Origin: Candidatus Caenarcanales bacterium
GTDB lineage: Bacteria > Cyanobacteriota > Vampirovibrionia > Caenarcaniphilales > Caenarcanaceae
Reading direction: 5' to 3'
DNA length: 27,070 nucleotides
NCBI GenBank assembly: GCA_947489925.1
Contig: CANLFK010000008.1
Coordinates: 1 to 27,070, forward strand
Both the position numbers and the translations under genes were made by a program. Of the stretch, positions 14,417 to 21,823 are shown in pieces (the stretch's first letter is position 1; each line of letters starts with the position of its first letter). The notes under the pieces were generated by a model. That model was given only the letters and a program-made list of their open reading frames with translations. It ran no database searches and was not told the origin of the DNA.

Positions 14417-16540
14417 TTAGATAAAAAACTCTAAAACACGAGTAAGTAATCCACCAATTGTAAAGCCAAAAACCCAAGAACTAAGCCAAATTCCAAAAGC
14501 AGTTTGCCAATTTCTCTCTTTTACCATAACGCCAAGAGTCGCAATACAAGGCACAAATAAAGTTAGCGTTACTGAAGCTGTTATAACCTGAATTTGATTT
14601 AAATTTATATCTAATAAGCCAAAAGCTCCAAAATCCCGACGAACCATTCCGAGTAAAAAAGATAAAGCAACTTCTTTCGGTAAATGTAAAATACCACTGA
14701 CAGCTGGCTTTAGCCATTCAATAATTAAAGTTAAAATGCCAGTTACCTGAAAAACAGTAATTACCAATGAAGCCAAAACAAAAGGCAAGCTCGATTCTTG
14801 AAGAAAAAACCAGCTTTTTTGATTAGCTTTATTTAAGACATTTTTCCAACACGGAATCCTTAGCGGCGGTAATTCAAGCAATAAAGGAGTTGGCTTACCT
14901 TTAATTATTTTATTAGCTAAAAAACCACAAAGAAATAAAACCATTAATAAAACTGATAACCAAATCAGCCAACCCATTAAACCACCAGTTTTAGCCAATA
15001 AACCCTGTATAATCCCAAGCTGAGCGGAACATGGAACAGCAATTCCCAATAATATCATCAGGATTAATTGCTCTCTTTTATTGCTCATTAATCTTGTGGT
15101 TACAACCGCCATAGTTACGCAACCCAAGCCCAAAACCAAAGGAATTATTCCCCGTCCATTTAAGCCAATAATACGCAAAAATCCATCCGCTAAAACCGCC
15201 ATCCGTGGCAAATATCCGCTATCTTCAAATAATGCCCAGCTTAAGTAAAAAAACCAAATTAAAGGCAATAAAACGCCTAGCAAATAAGTAACCGTTAAAG
15301 TTAAAATCCCATATTTGCCCGCCAGAATTGTGCCAAGCGATGACCAAAAATTTTGCTCTAAACTAGTTCTTCCATTCGGTTTATCAATTAAGTCAGCTGG
15401 TGAAAAGATATATTCTAATTCATTAGAAGAAAAGTTTTTTTGTAAAACTTCACGAGAATAATCTTGATGCAACAATCCATTTTCAAAAGTCATTCCAGCT
15501 CCGATTCCTCTAACATTAAGGCATTCTTGATCTTCTCCACAATCAGTAGGTAATACTTTCTGCCATTTATTGTAACTTTCTCTATTTCCTTCTGTTATTC
15601 GAATGTCCACAGGCAAAACTTGTGCTACCGTCCACCTAACTCCAGAATTCCAATATTTATCAAAAACTTTATTTTCCAAAAAATCAACTAAATCACCAGC
15701 CACCCAAACGCCCAAAACCTGATACAAAAAGAAAAAACCTAAGCCCAAACCAATTAAAGTTCCATAGAGAGGGTGAATTAAAACTTCGTCTAATTTTTTG
15801 GTAAATTTATTATGTTCTTCCGAAAACTCCCGCTCAAGTAAGCCATCAAAAAGCCGATTAACTCTTTCACGCCGTTTAGCATAAATGTCAGATTTTTTTG
15901 TTTTAAAATTTAGTTTTTCTGCACTTTTAATTTGCCCTTCCAAAAGCATTATTTTTTCAAAAGTATTATTTTTAATTTCTAATTTATCAAGCTCACCCAT
16001 CAATTCAAAAGACTGAAAACCATTGGCTTTTACTTCCGCCACCGAAGTAATAAAATCTTTCAAATCTTGAATTCCTTGACCCGTCAAAGCCGAAACTGGA
16101 AAGACTTTAACATTTAGTTTTTTAGCTAATTTTTCATAATTGATTTTTTCTTTTTGTTTCTCTAATTGGTCGATTTGATTAATAACTAAAATTAAAGGTA
16201 TTTTGCAATCAATTAAATGAAGCGTTAAGAATAAGTCTTTTTGTAAACTGCAAGCATTGACAATATTAATCACAAAATCATTATTTTTATCGCTCTCAGC
16301 CAGTTCTTTCAAAGATTCAAAGGCAATTTTTTCTTCATCATTTTCCGCTGAAATACTATAAATACCAGGCGTGTCAATTAAATCAGTTTTGTCATTCAGT
16401 CTGGCTTTCAAAATTTCAACTGTTGTACCAGGATAATTGCTAATTTCAACAAATTGCCCACTTAAAGCCTGAAATAAGGCAGATTTTCCAATATTCGGAT
16501 TGCCAACTAATAGTATTTTTTGTTTATCAATATCTTTCAT
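14417..16540 (-). CDS. feoB: Ferrous iron transporter FeoB with enlarged exported loop
   Basis: FeoB moves Fe(II) across the cytoplasmic membrane. The 707-residue protein starts with a GTPase domain: G1 GNPNIGKS (13-20), G2 NYPGTTVE, G3 DTPG (56-59), G4 NQID (121-124) and G5 SAL (150-152). After a helical linker the membrane part has FEDSGYLPRMAVLAD, GLGCVTMAVVTTR and PCSAQLG, the form found in Geobacter-type FeoB, and later MVRRDFGAFGL. Between the first membrane helix (about 258-285) and the next (about 405) lies a long polar segment with a Cys pair (CGEDQEC), larger than in E. coli FeoB. The Asp usual in GLGCDTMA is Val here. No feoA is adjacent. The gene starts 4 bp after a PIN toxin gene, so it may be cotranscribed with it. 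Confidence 0.93.
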   Translation of the reverse strand: MKDIDKQKILLVGNPNIGKSALFQALSGQFVEISNYPGTTVEILKARLNDKTDLIDTPGIYSISAENDEEKIAFESLKELAESDKNNDFVINIVNACSLQKDLFLTLHLIDCKIPLILVINQIDQLEKQKEKINYEKLAKKLNVKVFPVSALTGQGIQDLKDFITSVAEVKANGFQSFELMGELDKLEIKNNTFEKIMLLEGQIKSAEKLNFKTKKSDIYAKRRERVNRLFDGLLEREFSEEHNKFTKKLDEVLIHPLYGTLIGLGLGFFFLYQVLGVWVAGDLVDFLENKVFDKYWNSGVRWTVAQVLPVDIRITEGNRESYNKWQKVLPTDCGEDQECLNVRGIGAGMTFENGLLHQDYSREVLQKNFSSNELEYIFSPADLIDKPNGRTSLEQNFWSSLGTILAGKYGILTLTVTYLLGVLLPLIWFFYLSWALFEDSGYLPRMAVLADGFLRIIGLNGRGIIPLVLGLGCVTMAVVTTRLMSNKREQLILMILLGIAVPCSAQLGIIQGLLAKTGGLMGWLIWLSVLLMVLFLCGFLANKIIKGKPTPLLLELPPLRIPCWKNVLNKANQKSWFFLQESSLPFVLASLVITVFQVTGILTLIIEWLKPAVSGILHLPKEVALSFLLGMVRRDFGAFGLLDINLNQIQVITASVTLTLFVPCIATLGVMVKERNWQTAFGIWLSSWVFGFTIGGLLTRVLEFFI
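16485..16522. repeat. 38-bp identical block shared by feoB and its partial copy
   Basis: The block encoding the P-loop region of feoB (16485-16522) is identical over 38 bp to 19870-19907 in the partial copy. It starts TTTCCAATATTC and ends GTATTTTTTG. The surrounding DNA is also similar, which shows that the second gene arose by duplication rather than from an unrelated GTPase. Confidence 0.9.
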
Positions 16541-16544
16541 ATAT

Positions 16545-16970
16545 TTAACTATTTAGTGATAATACTTTTAAATAACCTTTTGAGCCATATTCAAGGATTT
16601 TCTTATCTACTGTAAGCAAAGTAGCATTTTTCTTTTGAGCCGTTGCAACAATAATTCGATCTGCTGGATCAGCGTGAAAATCACCCACCAAATAACTGCT
16701 ATGTAAAGCAATTGACGGCTCTAATTGAATTAAAGTAATTCCAGACATTTTTAAAGCTTTATTTATCCATTCTTGGCAGCTATCTGCAAAAGTTAATCGA
16801 CCTTTAGAAGTTAGCATTCCTATTTCCCAGATTGAAATCGAAGAAACTAATAATTGTTTTTCTAAAAAAGATTTTTCTATGCATTTAATTACAGACTCAC
16901 TGAACTTATCTACTACACCTTCATTTAGCCATATCCAAGTATGTGTATCTAGGAGAATTGTTTTAGGCAT
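16545..16970 (-). CDS. PIN-domain toxin (VapC-like ribonuclease)
   Basis: A 141-residue PIN-domain protein, expected to cleave RNA and arrest growth when its antitoxin is lost. The acidic active-site residues are visible: D8 in LLDTHTWIWL, E49 in SIWEIGML, and D101 and D104 in ADPADRIIVATA. The DTHTWIW form is typical of the PIN subgroup paired with Phd-type antitoxins. ATG at 16970 is chosen because it overlaps the antitoxin stop by 8 bp and starts at the conserved MPKTILLDT; an upstream in-frame ATG at 17006 lies inside the antitoxin gene. The stop codon is 4 bp before the feoB start. Confidence 0.88.
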   Translation of the reverse strand: MPKTILLDTHTWIWLNEGVVDKFSESVIKCIEKSFLEKQLLVSSISIWEIGMLTSKGRLTFADSCQEWINKALKMSGITLIQLEPSIALHSSYLVGDFHADPADRIIVATAQKKNATLLTVDKKILEYGSKGYLKVLSLNS

Positions 16971-17193
16971 TGTAAGATTCCCACGGCTCATTAATTGGAC
17001 TAACAATATCGCCTATAAACCTAATTGATTCTTTCATGCATCCAAATACTTTGGGACTTTGTTCTACTTTTAAAGGGATCAACTTGGCTATGGGACTTCC
17101 TGATTGAGTGATAATAATCTCCTCTTGGCTTTCATTCAGCTGATTTATTAAAATTGAACATTTGTCTTGGAATTCATCTAAAGCTATTTTCAT
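16963..17193 (-). CDS. Phd/YefM-type antitoxin
   Basis: A 76-residue protein with the Phd/YefM pattern: ALDEFQDKCSILINQLNESQEEIIITQSGSPIAKLIPL (residues 4-41), in which the second half corresponds to the conserved 'I T x x G x P V A x L' DNA-binding fold. The C-terminal tail, about 35 residues, would bind and neutralise the toxin. It precedes and overlaps the PIN toxin gene by 8 bp, as usual for type II pairs. AAGGT lies 8 bp upstream of ATG 17193. Such antitoxins normally repress their own promoter, here at 17224-17252. Confidence 0.85.
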   Translation of the reverse strand: MKIALDEFQDKCSILINQLNESQEEIIITQSGSPIAKLIPLKVEQSPKVFGCMKESIRFIGDIVSPINEPWESYNA

Positions 17194-17223
17194 TATATTT
17201 ACCTTGAATTTTTAATTTCACAA

Positions 17224-17252
17224 ATTATATAAATCATTTTGTTTATTGAGAA
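17224..17252 (-). promoter_or_regulatory. Promoter of the Phd/PIN toxin-antitoxin operon
   Basis: Minus-strand -35 TTCTCA (17252-17247), a 17-bp spacer and a perfect -10 TATAAT (17229-17224). Initiation near 17217 would give a leader of about 24 nt with AAGGT before ATG 17193. It may also serve feoB. Confidence 0.6.
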
Positions 17253-17415
17253 TTATTTGCATTTGTCTCTTTATTATAATTCAGGAAAAAATATTAAACA
17301 TCAAATTTATAAATCTTTCTTGATTAAGTTTGTTTCTTTCATTAAAGCTTTTAGCGTTTTTATTTTTTTAATCTTTTACCTTTATAATAAGCCAAACTAA
17401 AAAGTTTAATAATTA

Positions 17416-17466
17416 ATGCACAATCAATTAATACTCACCGATAATCTTTCCGTCCTGAAAGAGCTT
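17416..17466 (+). repeat. 51-bp direct repeat, left copy (flanks hicBA)
   Basis: ATGCACAATCAATTAATACT followed by two variable bases, CCGATAATCTTTCCG, and a tail ending AAAGAGCTT. It matches 17921-17971 with four mismatches. Together the copies bracket the 454-bp stretch carrying hicB and hicA. Confidence 0.9.
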
Positions 17467-17475
17467 GATTTTTGA
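17416..17475 (+). pseudogene. Remnant of a DNA methyltransferase start, copy A
   Basis: ATG 17416 opens a 19-codon frame, MHNQLILTDNLSVLKELDF, then TGA. It is 47/51 identical at DNA level to the start of the longer methyltransferase remnant at 17921. A TATAAT at 17383-17388 lies 28 bp upstream, with no good -35, and may be the former methyltransferase promoter. The rest of the 17194-17521 gap holds only the divergent toxin-antitoxin promoter and AT-rich DNA. Confidence 0.6.
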
Positions 17476-17521
17476 GAAAACACATGAAATTATTAGAAAA
17501 ATACTATAAAGTTATTAACAT

Positions 17522-17713
17522 ATGATAATAAAAGCAGAAATTTGGAAAGAAGAGAATACTTGGTGTGCTAGTGTACCAGCTCTCAAAGGTTGTCATACTT
17601 GTGCTGATACAGAAGAAGAATTAAAACAAAACTTACAAGAAGCTATTCAACTATGGTTAGAGGCTATGAATTCAATAAGTTCAACTAATAAGCTTATAGA
17701 AATTAATGTATGA
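17522..17713 (+). CDS. hicB: HicB-type antitoxin
   Basis: A 63-residue HicB-like protein: IKAEIWKEENTWCASVPALKGCHTCADTEEELKQNLQEAIQLWLEAM shows the partial RNase H fold of HicB, with the conserved VPALKGCHT region and the LxxAIxLWLE helix. It neutralises the HicA ribonuclease. It lacks an obvious extra DNA-binding domain, as is common for short HicB. Its TGA overlaps the hicA start (ATGA at 17710-17713). A 13-codon frame starting at ATG 17484 ends across the hicB start in the same ATGA fashion and could be a leader peptide. hicB precedes hicA, the less common order. Confidence 0.88.
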   Translation: MIIKAEIWKEENTWCASVPALKGCHTCADTEEELKQNLQEAIQLWLEAMNSISSTNKLIEINV

Positions 17714-17919
17714 AAATAATTTCGGGAAAAGTACTCAAATCAATATTAGAAAAGAAAGGTTGGATACACCATCGCACAACAGGAAGCCATTGGATTTACA
17801 AAAATATTGAAATGAAAGAAGTTATTTCTATACCCATACATGGAAACAAAGATTTACCCATATGGACGCTAAAAAGAATAATGAAAGATACTAATTTAAC
17901 AGAAGAAGACCTAAATTAA
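17710..17919 (+). CDS. hicA: HicA-type toxin
   Basis: A 69-residue HicA mRNA interferase with a double-stranded RNA-binding-like fold. It has KVLKSILEKKGWIHHRTTGSHWIYKN, with the catalytic His27 in G25-S26-H27, and IPIHGNKDLPIWTLKRIMKD, the conserved C-terminal motif. All expected residues are present, so the pair looks functional. It is coupled to hicB by a 4-bp overlap. The stop codon lies 1 bp before the methyltransferase remnant (copy B). Confidence 0.9.
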   Translation: MKIISGKVLKSILEKKGWIHHRTTGSHWIYKNIEMKEVISIPIHGNKDLPIWTLKRIMKDTNLTEEDLN

Positions 17920-17920
17920 A

Positions 17921-17971
17921 ATGCACAATCAATTAATACTAGCCGATAATCTTTCCGCCCTCAAAGAGCTT
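17921..17971 (+). repeat. 51-bp direct repeat, right copy (flanks hicBA)
   Basis: Right-hand copy of the repeat at 17416-17466, 47 of 51 bases identical, starting at the ATG of the longer methyltransferase remnant. This copy continues into recognisable methyltransferase sequence, whereas the left copy does not. Confidence 0.9.
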
Positions 17972-18082
17972 AAAACCGAAAGTGTTGATTTGATTTATAT
18001 TGATCCGCCTTTTAATAGTAGTAGAAATTATATTGGTAAAATAAGTGATGGTAGCGGTAAAGAAATACTTTGTAAATTATAA
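17921..18082 (+). pseudogene. Remnant of an adenine-type DNA methyltransferase, copy B
   Basis: Fifty-three codons encode the N-terminus of an amino-methyltransferase: HNQLILADNLSALKELKTESVDLIYIDPPFNSSRNY, with the catalytic motif IV DPPF at residues 28-31 and the usual 'GDNLxxLK' entry. The frame then passes into unrelated sequence and stops at 18080-18082. The catalytic domain is otherwise lacking, so this is a fragment, probably of a restriction-modification system. The following stretch, 18083-18350, holds no gene I can support. Confidence 0.8.
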
Positions 18083-18350
18083 TACTTGCAAAAATAATAT
18101 ATAACTCAATACGATTACGAGAAGCCATCTGAAGTAAGTCAAATGAACCTTCAAAGTAATAAACCTAAAATAACAGGAATAACCAAACTCTCGTTCATTC
18201 TAGTTTTATAAAATGCGTTTCTAATTGATTTTAAAGAAGTATTAAATAAATGATTTTGTACTTTTAATAATATAAAAATAGTTAAACAAGCTGAAAAAAA
18301 GAAAGCTAAATGGAATGAATGCCGGAAGAAGAAAAAGGAAGGAAAATAAT

Positions 18351-18380
18351 TTGTAATACTGGGTATAACAATGTTATACT
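18351..18380 (+). promoter_or_regulatory. Promoter of the RelBE-type operon
   Basis: TTGTAA (18351-18356), an 18-bp spacer and TATACT (18375-18380). The -10 element lies inside a palindrome, as expected for an autoregulated toxin-antitoxin promoter. A second TATACT sits at 18386-18391. GTGGAGAT precedes ATG 18406 as ribosome-binding site. Confidence 0.65.
18363..18379. promoter_or_regulatory. Palindromic operator of the RelBE-type operon
   Basis: GTATAACAATGTTATAC is a perfect inverted repeat of 7 bp arms around 3 bp. It overlaps the -10 element, an ideal position for repression by the ribbon-helix-helix antitoxin encoded 27 bp downstream. Confidence 0.7.
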
Positions 18381-18405
18381 TTATTTATACTAGTGGAGAT
18401 GATTT

Positions 18406-18627
18406 ATGTTTGCAATTAGACTAAAACCTGAATTAGAGAAAGAATTAGAAAATCTTGCCAAGGGAACTAAGCGTTCTAAAAGTTATCATGCGAGGGAAGC
18501 CTTAAAAAAATATATTGAAGATAGATCAGATTATTTAAAGGGTTTAGCTATTTTAGAAAAAGGCGGGAAAACTTATACAATAGAGGAGGCAAAAGAAATA
18601 CTTGGCTTGGCAAATTCTAATTCATGA
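18406..18627 (+). CDS. RelB/DinJ-like ribbon-helix-helix antitoxin
   Basis: A 73-residue protein starting MFAIRLKPELEKELENLAKGTKRSKSYHAREALKKYIED, a ribbon-helix-helix DNA-binding domain (strand FAIRL, then two helices) of the kind found in RelB/CopG antitoxins. The tail YLKGLAILEKGGKTYTIEEAKEIL would bind the toxin. It lies upstream of and overlaps a RelE-type toxin gene by 26 bp, behind a promoter with a palindromic operator. Likely represses its own operon, alone or with the toxin. Confidence 0.86.
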   Translation: MFAIRLKPELEKELENLAKGTKRSKSYHAREALKKYIEDRSDYLKGLAILEKGGKTYTIEEAKEILGLANSNS

Positions 18628-18886
18628 AAATTTGATTAAGACTTTTCGAAAGTTTCCTAAAAATTTACAGGATAGACTGTTAGATTTTCTTGAAGAAAGA
18701 ATTAACAAAAAAGGCAGAAATCCTACAAGTTTTGGAGAGTCTTTGACAGGGAATTTAGCTGGTTTGTGGCGTTATAAAGTGGGTGATTATCGTTTAATTT
18801 GTGATATTCAGAAAGATATTCTAGTTGTTTTGATTCTTGAAGCGGATCATAGAAAGCAAGTTTACCGAAAAGTTAAAAAAAGCTGA
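18602..18886 (+). CDS. RelE/ParE-family toxin
   Basis: A 94-residue RelE/ParE fold protein: MAWQILIHENLIKTFRKFPKNLQDRLLDFLEERI, then GNLAGLWRYKVGDYRLICDIQKDILVVLILEADHRKQVYRK. The WRYKVGDYRLI core and the terminal ADHRKQVYR are the hallmarks of RelE-type mRNA interferases. TTG at 18602 is the likely start because MAWQI is the common N-terminus; it lies within the antitoxin gene, so translation should be coupled. Key basic residues and the terminal Tyr are present. Downstream, 18887-19016 contains no supported gene. Confidence 0.87.
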   Translation: MAWQILIHENLIKTFRKFPKNLQDRLLDFLEERINKKGRNPTSFGESLTGNLAGLWRYKVGDYRLICDIQKDILVVLILEADHRKQVYRKVKKS

Positions 18887-19016
18887 GTATCTGAAAGAGT
18901 ATAGAAAGAAGAAACTAAGCCAAAAGGTAATTTAAAGTTTTGAATATTTAAATCTTTGAGCTAACTACGGTACAAAAGTGGCAGAAAGATAGAAAAGATG
19001 AGAGATTTAAGAGCTG

Positions 19017-19922
19017 TTAATACCAAAAAAACCTCTCATGAAGAAAAGAAAGCATAATAAAAACTACCAAGCAAATTATAAAATAAATAAATGTTTGCCA
19101 TATAGCTTTATTTAATTTTTTAGTTTTTACTTTAGGTTTTTCTTTCGTAAGCTCTAAAACACTTTCTGGTTCAGTGAATTTATTGTTTAAACTTTCTATT
19201 AAATTATTAACTCTCTCTTGTCTTTGCACATACATTTTTTGCTTTGAGTTCTTTTCTGGCTCAATATCACAATACTCACAATCATGTCTTTTTAATAATT
19301 TTTTATCTGATTCTAGCCACATTAAAGCCTCAAAATGATTTTTCAAAGGTATATTGCAACTATTATTATTTTCTAAAGCTTTTTCTAGTTCTCTTACTAA
19401 TTCGGGGTCTTGAATAATGTCAGCTTTTACTTCTGGTTCTGACAAAATAAAATCTTTTAAGTCTTGAATTCCTTCATTAGTCAAAGTTGAAATGAAAAAA
19501 ACTTTAATATTTAATTTTTGAGCTAATTTTTCATAATTAATTTTTTCTTTTTCACTTAATAGTTTAGTAATTTGATTAATAACTAAAACCAAAGGTACTT
19601 TGCAATCAATTAAATGAAGTGTTAAAAATAAATCTCTTTGCAATGTATCAGCATTAACAATATTAATCACAAAATCATTTTCTTTTAAGTTTTCAATCAA
19701 ATCAAATACAACATAGCTTTCATCACTAAAACGAGAAATTTCATAAATACCTTGAGTATAAATTATTTCAGCTCTCTTATTTAATGAGGTTTTTAATATT
19801 TCTATTCTATTGTCTTTGTACTTTTCTAATTCAATAATTTCTCCGCTCAAAGCATGAAATAGTGCTGACTTTCCAATATTCGGATTGCCAACTAATAGTA
19901 TTTTTTGCTTATCTTGACTCAT
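19017..19922 (-). CDS. Degenerate FeoB GTPase-domain copy with one C-terminal membrane segment
   Basis: A 301-residue paralogue of the cytoplasmic part of the neighbouring FeoB. The P-loop GNPNIGKSALF (12-22) and the flanking NDFVINIVNA, LFLTLHLIDCKVPLVLVINQI and EGIQDLKDFI segments are nearly the same as in FeoB. Other nucleotide-binding motifs have decayed: G2 YPGTTVE has become YKDNRIE, G3 DTPG has become YTQG (55-58), and G4 NQID has become NQIT (116-119). The linker gains a CEYC pair. The entire iron channel is replaced by a single hydrophobic segment (about 279-297) near the end. It shares a 38-bp identical DNA block with feoB. The frame is intact over 301 codons, so it may be an expressed pseudo-GTPase rather than a dead gene. 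Function unknown. Confidence 0.85.
   Translation of the reverse strand: MSQDKQKILLVGNPNIGKSALFHALSGEIIELEKYKDNRIEILKTSLNKRAEIIYTQGIYEISRFSDESYVVFDLIENLKENDFVINIVNADTLQRDLFLTLHLIDCKVPLVLVINQITKLLSEKEKINYEKLAQKLNIKVFFISTLTNEGIQDLKDFILSEPEVKADIIQDPELVRELEKALENNNSCNIPLKNHFEALMWLESDKKLLKRHDCEYCDIEPEKNSKQKMYVQRQERVNNLIESLNNKFTEPESVLELTKEKPKVKTKKLNKAIWQTFIYFIICLVVFIMLSFLHERFFWY
19870..19907. repeat. 38-bp identical block shared with feoB (second copy)
   Basis: Second copy of the block at 16485-16522, in the same orientation, about 3.4 kb away. It lies over the P-loop codons. A similar but imperfect match continues through much of the GTPase-domain coding region. Confidence 0.9.
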
Positions 19923-19998
19923 TTCTACAAATCATTTTCCTTTAAATTACTACTTCTTTTGCGACTTAGAGCTTTTATTCAGTCATAGAATTGCCATA

Positions 19999-21696
19999 TT
20001 AAAGATTATCGTAAACAGAAGCTTCTTTTTTATTTTTGCCTTTATTTTTATTATTTTTGCTTTCTTTTCCATCTTCACCAGAAGAATTATTTGAGGGATT
20101 TTTACCTTTTAAGGAAAATAAATATTCTTCATATGGACCAGAATAATCATCAATAATATTATTAGGTCTAAAAGCAATAATACGACTAGCGGCATTACTA
20201 ATCAAATCACGGTCATGTGTTACAAAAATAACAGTACCCGTAAAACCTTTAATTGCCTCAGATAAAGCACTGACAGCTTCTAAATCAAGGTGATTAGTTG
20301 GTTCATCAAGTATTAATAAATTATTTTGCTCAAGCATTAGCCTAGCCATAATTAATCGTGCAGATTCTCCTCCAGACAGTTTTTCTGTTTTCTTTAAGGC
20401 TTCTTCTCCGCTAAATAACATTCGTCCTAAATAACTACGCAAAATTTCACTATTCTCATCTTTAGCAAATCTTTCTAGCCATTCAAAGGCATTTAAACCA
20501 GCGACAATTTCTTGTTTATAATCTTGCGGGAAATATCCTTTAGTAACTTCATGTCCATTAATTACCGAACCGCTATCTGGAGCTAATTCACCCATTAAAA
20601 TCCGTAAAAGCGTTGTTTTGCCTAAACCATTATTACCGATAATTCCAACTTTTTCGCCACGCCTGATAATAGTTGAAAAGTCTTTGATAGCCTGAACAAC
20701 AGAACCGTCTTCCTGAGTATAAGACTTACTAATTTCTTTAATGGTTAAAACTTCTTTCCCAGACGGTCTTTTAATATCAAATTTAATATAAGGTCTTTGA
20801 ATATTTGATTTTTTTAATTCTGTTGTGCCAATTCTTTCAATTTCTTTTTTCTTAGATTGTGCTTGTGTAGACCTTGTTCCAGCTCCAAATTTATTAACAA
20901 AGTCTTGCAATTGTTCAATTTTACGGGCTTTTTCACGGTTTTCATTTTCAATTCTTTCACGAGAGCTAGTTTTTGCCAAAACCATATCATCGTAATTACC
21001 AGGATAAATAATGACGGTGTCATAGTCTATATCAGCAATATGAGTACAAACTGAATTTAAAAAATGTCTATCATGCGAAATAACAATTAAAGTTCCATTG
21101 TATTGCTTCAGCCTGTTTTCAAGCCAATTAATTGATTCAAGATCCAAATAATTAGTTGGTTCATCTAAAAATAAAGCGTCTGGGTCGCCAAATAAAGCCT
21201 GTGCCAAAAGCACTCTAAATTTTAAATCGGTTGGCAAAGAAGTCATTAAATTAAAATGTTTATCCTTGGGAATGCCAATACCTTGCAAGAGCTTAATTGC
21301 TTCATTTTCAGCTACATAACCATTTTCTTCGGCTATTGTCATTTCGAGTTCAGCCAAACGCATACCCATTTCATCAGTAATATTTTCTTCTTCACATAAT
21401 TGATCCCGCTCTTCCATGGCTGACCACAAAAATTTATTGCCCATTAAAACCGTGTCAATAATACGAACTTGGTCATATTTAAATTGATCTTGCCGTAAAA
21501 TACCGACTCTGCGAGGAACAGTAATAATTCCACCCGAAGATTCTTCATCGCCTTGCAAAATTTTGAGAAAAGTAGATTTGCCAGCTCCATTTGGGCCAGT
21601 CAGACCATAACGATTATTTGGCGAGAATTGAACTGAAACTTTTTCAAATAAAATACGAGAGCCATATGACTTAACAAGATCTTGAACAATTATCAT
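19999..21696 (-). CDS. ybiT: ABC-F family ATPase, YbiT type
   Basis: ABC-F proteins have two fused ATPase domains without membrane parts and act on the ribosome. The 565-residue protein has a first Walker A GPNGAGKST, a first Walker B LFLDEPTNYLD, ISHDRHFLNSVCTHIADIDY, a linker with FGAGTRSTQAQSKKKEIERI, then a second Walker A GNNGLGKTT, signature KLSGGESAR, and Walker B LLILDEPTNHLD. The first-domain signature reads SLPTDLKFRVLLAQALF instead of LSGG; YbiT proteins also have an altered signature there, and the HFLN-C-H-AD-DY block is closest to YbiT. A Lys/Asn-rich tail follows the second domain. The start is ATG 21696. It diverges from the aconitase gene across 127 bp. Confidence 0.92.
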   Translation of the reverse strand: MIIVQDLVKSYGSRILFEKVSVQFSPNNRYGLTGPNGAGKSTFLKILQGDEESSGGIITVPRRVGILRQDQFKYDQVRIIDTVLMGNKFLWSAMEERDQLCEEENITDEMGMRLAELEMTIAEENGYVAENEAIKLLQGIGIPKDKHFNLMTSLPTDLKFRVLLAQALFGDPDALFLDEPTNYLDLESINWLENRLKQYNGTLIVISHDRHFLNSVCTHIADIDYDTVIIYPGNYDDMVLAKTSSRERIENENREKARKIEQLQDFVNKFGAGTRSTQAQSKKKEIERIGTTELKKSNIQRPYIKFDIKRPSGKEVLTIKEISKSYTQEDGSVVQAIKDFSTIIRRGEKVGIIGNNGLGKTTLLRILMGELAPDSGSVINGHEVTKGYFPQDYKQEIVAGLNAFEWLERFAKDENSEILRSYLGRMLFSGEEALKKTEKLSGGESARLIMARLMLEQNNLLILDEPTNHLDLEAVSALSEAIKGFTGTVIFVTHDRDLISNAASRIIAFRPNNIIDDYSGPYEEYLFSLKGKNPSNNSSGEDGKESKNNKNKGKNKKEASVYDNL

Positions 21697-21823
21697 TGAG
21701 TAAATATTTAATATTAATTTGGTAAAAACTAATTATACAAATAGACTTTAATAAGCTGTTTGAAAATAATTTATTCTAACTGTTTTAATTGATAATATTA
21801 AATAACTTATTTTTTTATTACTC

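Noticed and set aside
18083..18350. A gene encoding a Lys-rich peptide ending KKAKWNECRKKKKEGK near 18350
   Set aside because: The frame is short, has no good start and matches nothing I recognise. It may be a decayed tail of a lost gene, but I cannot support it.
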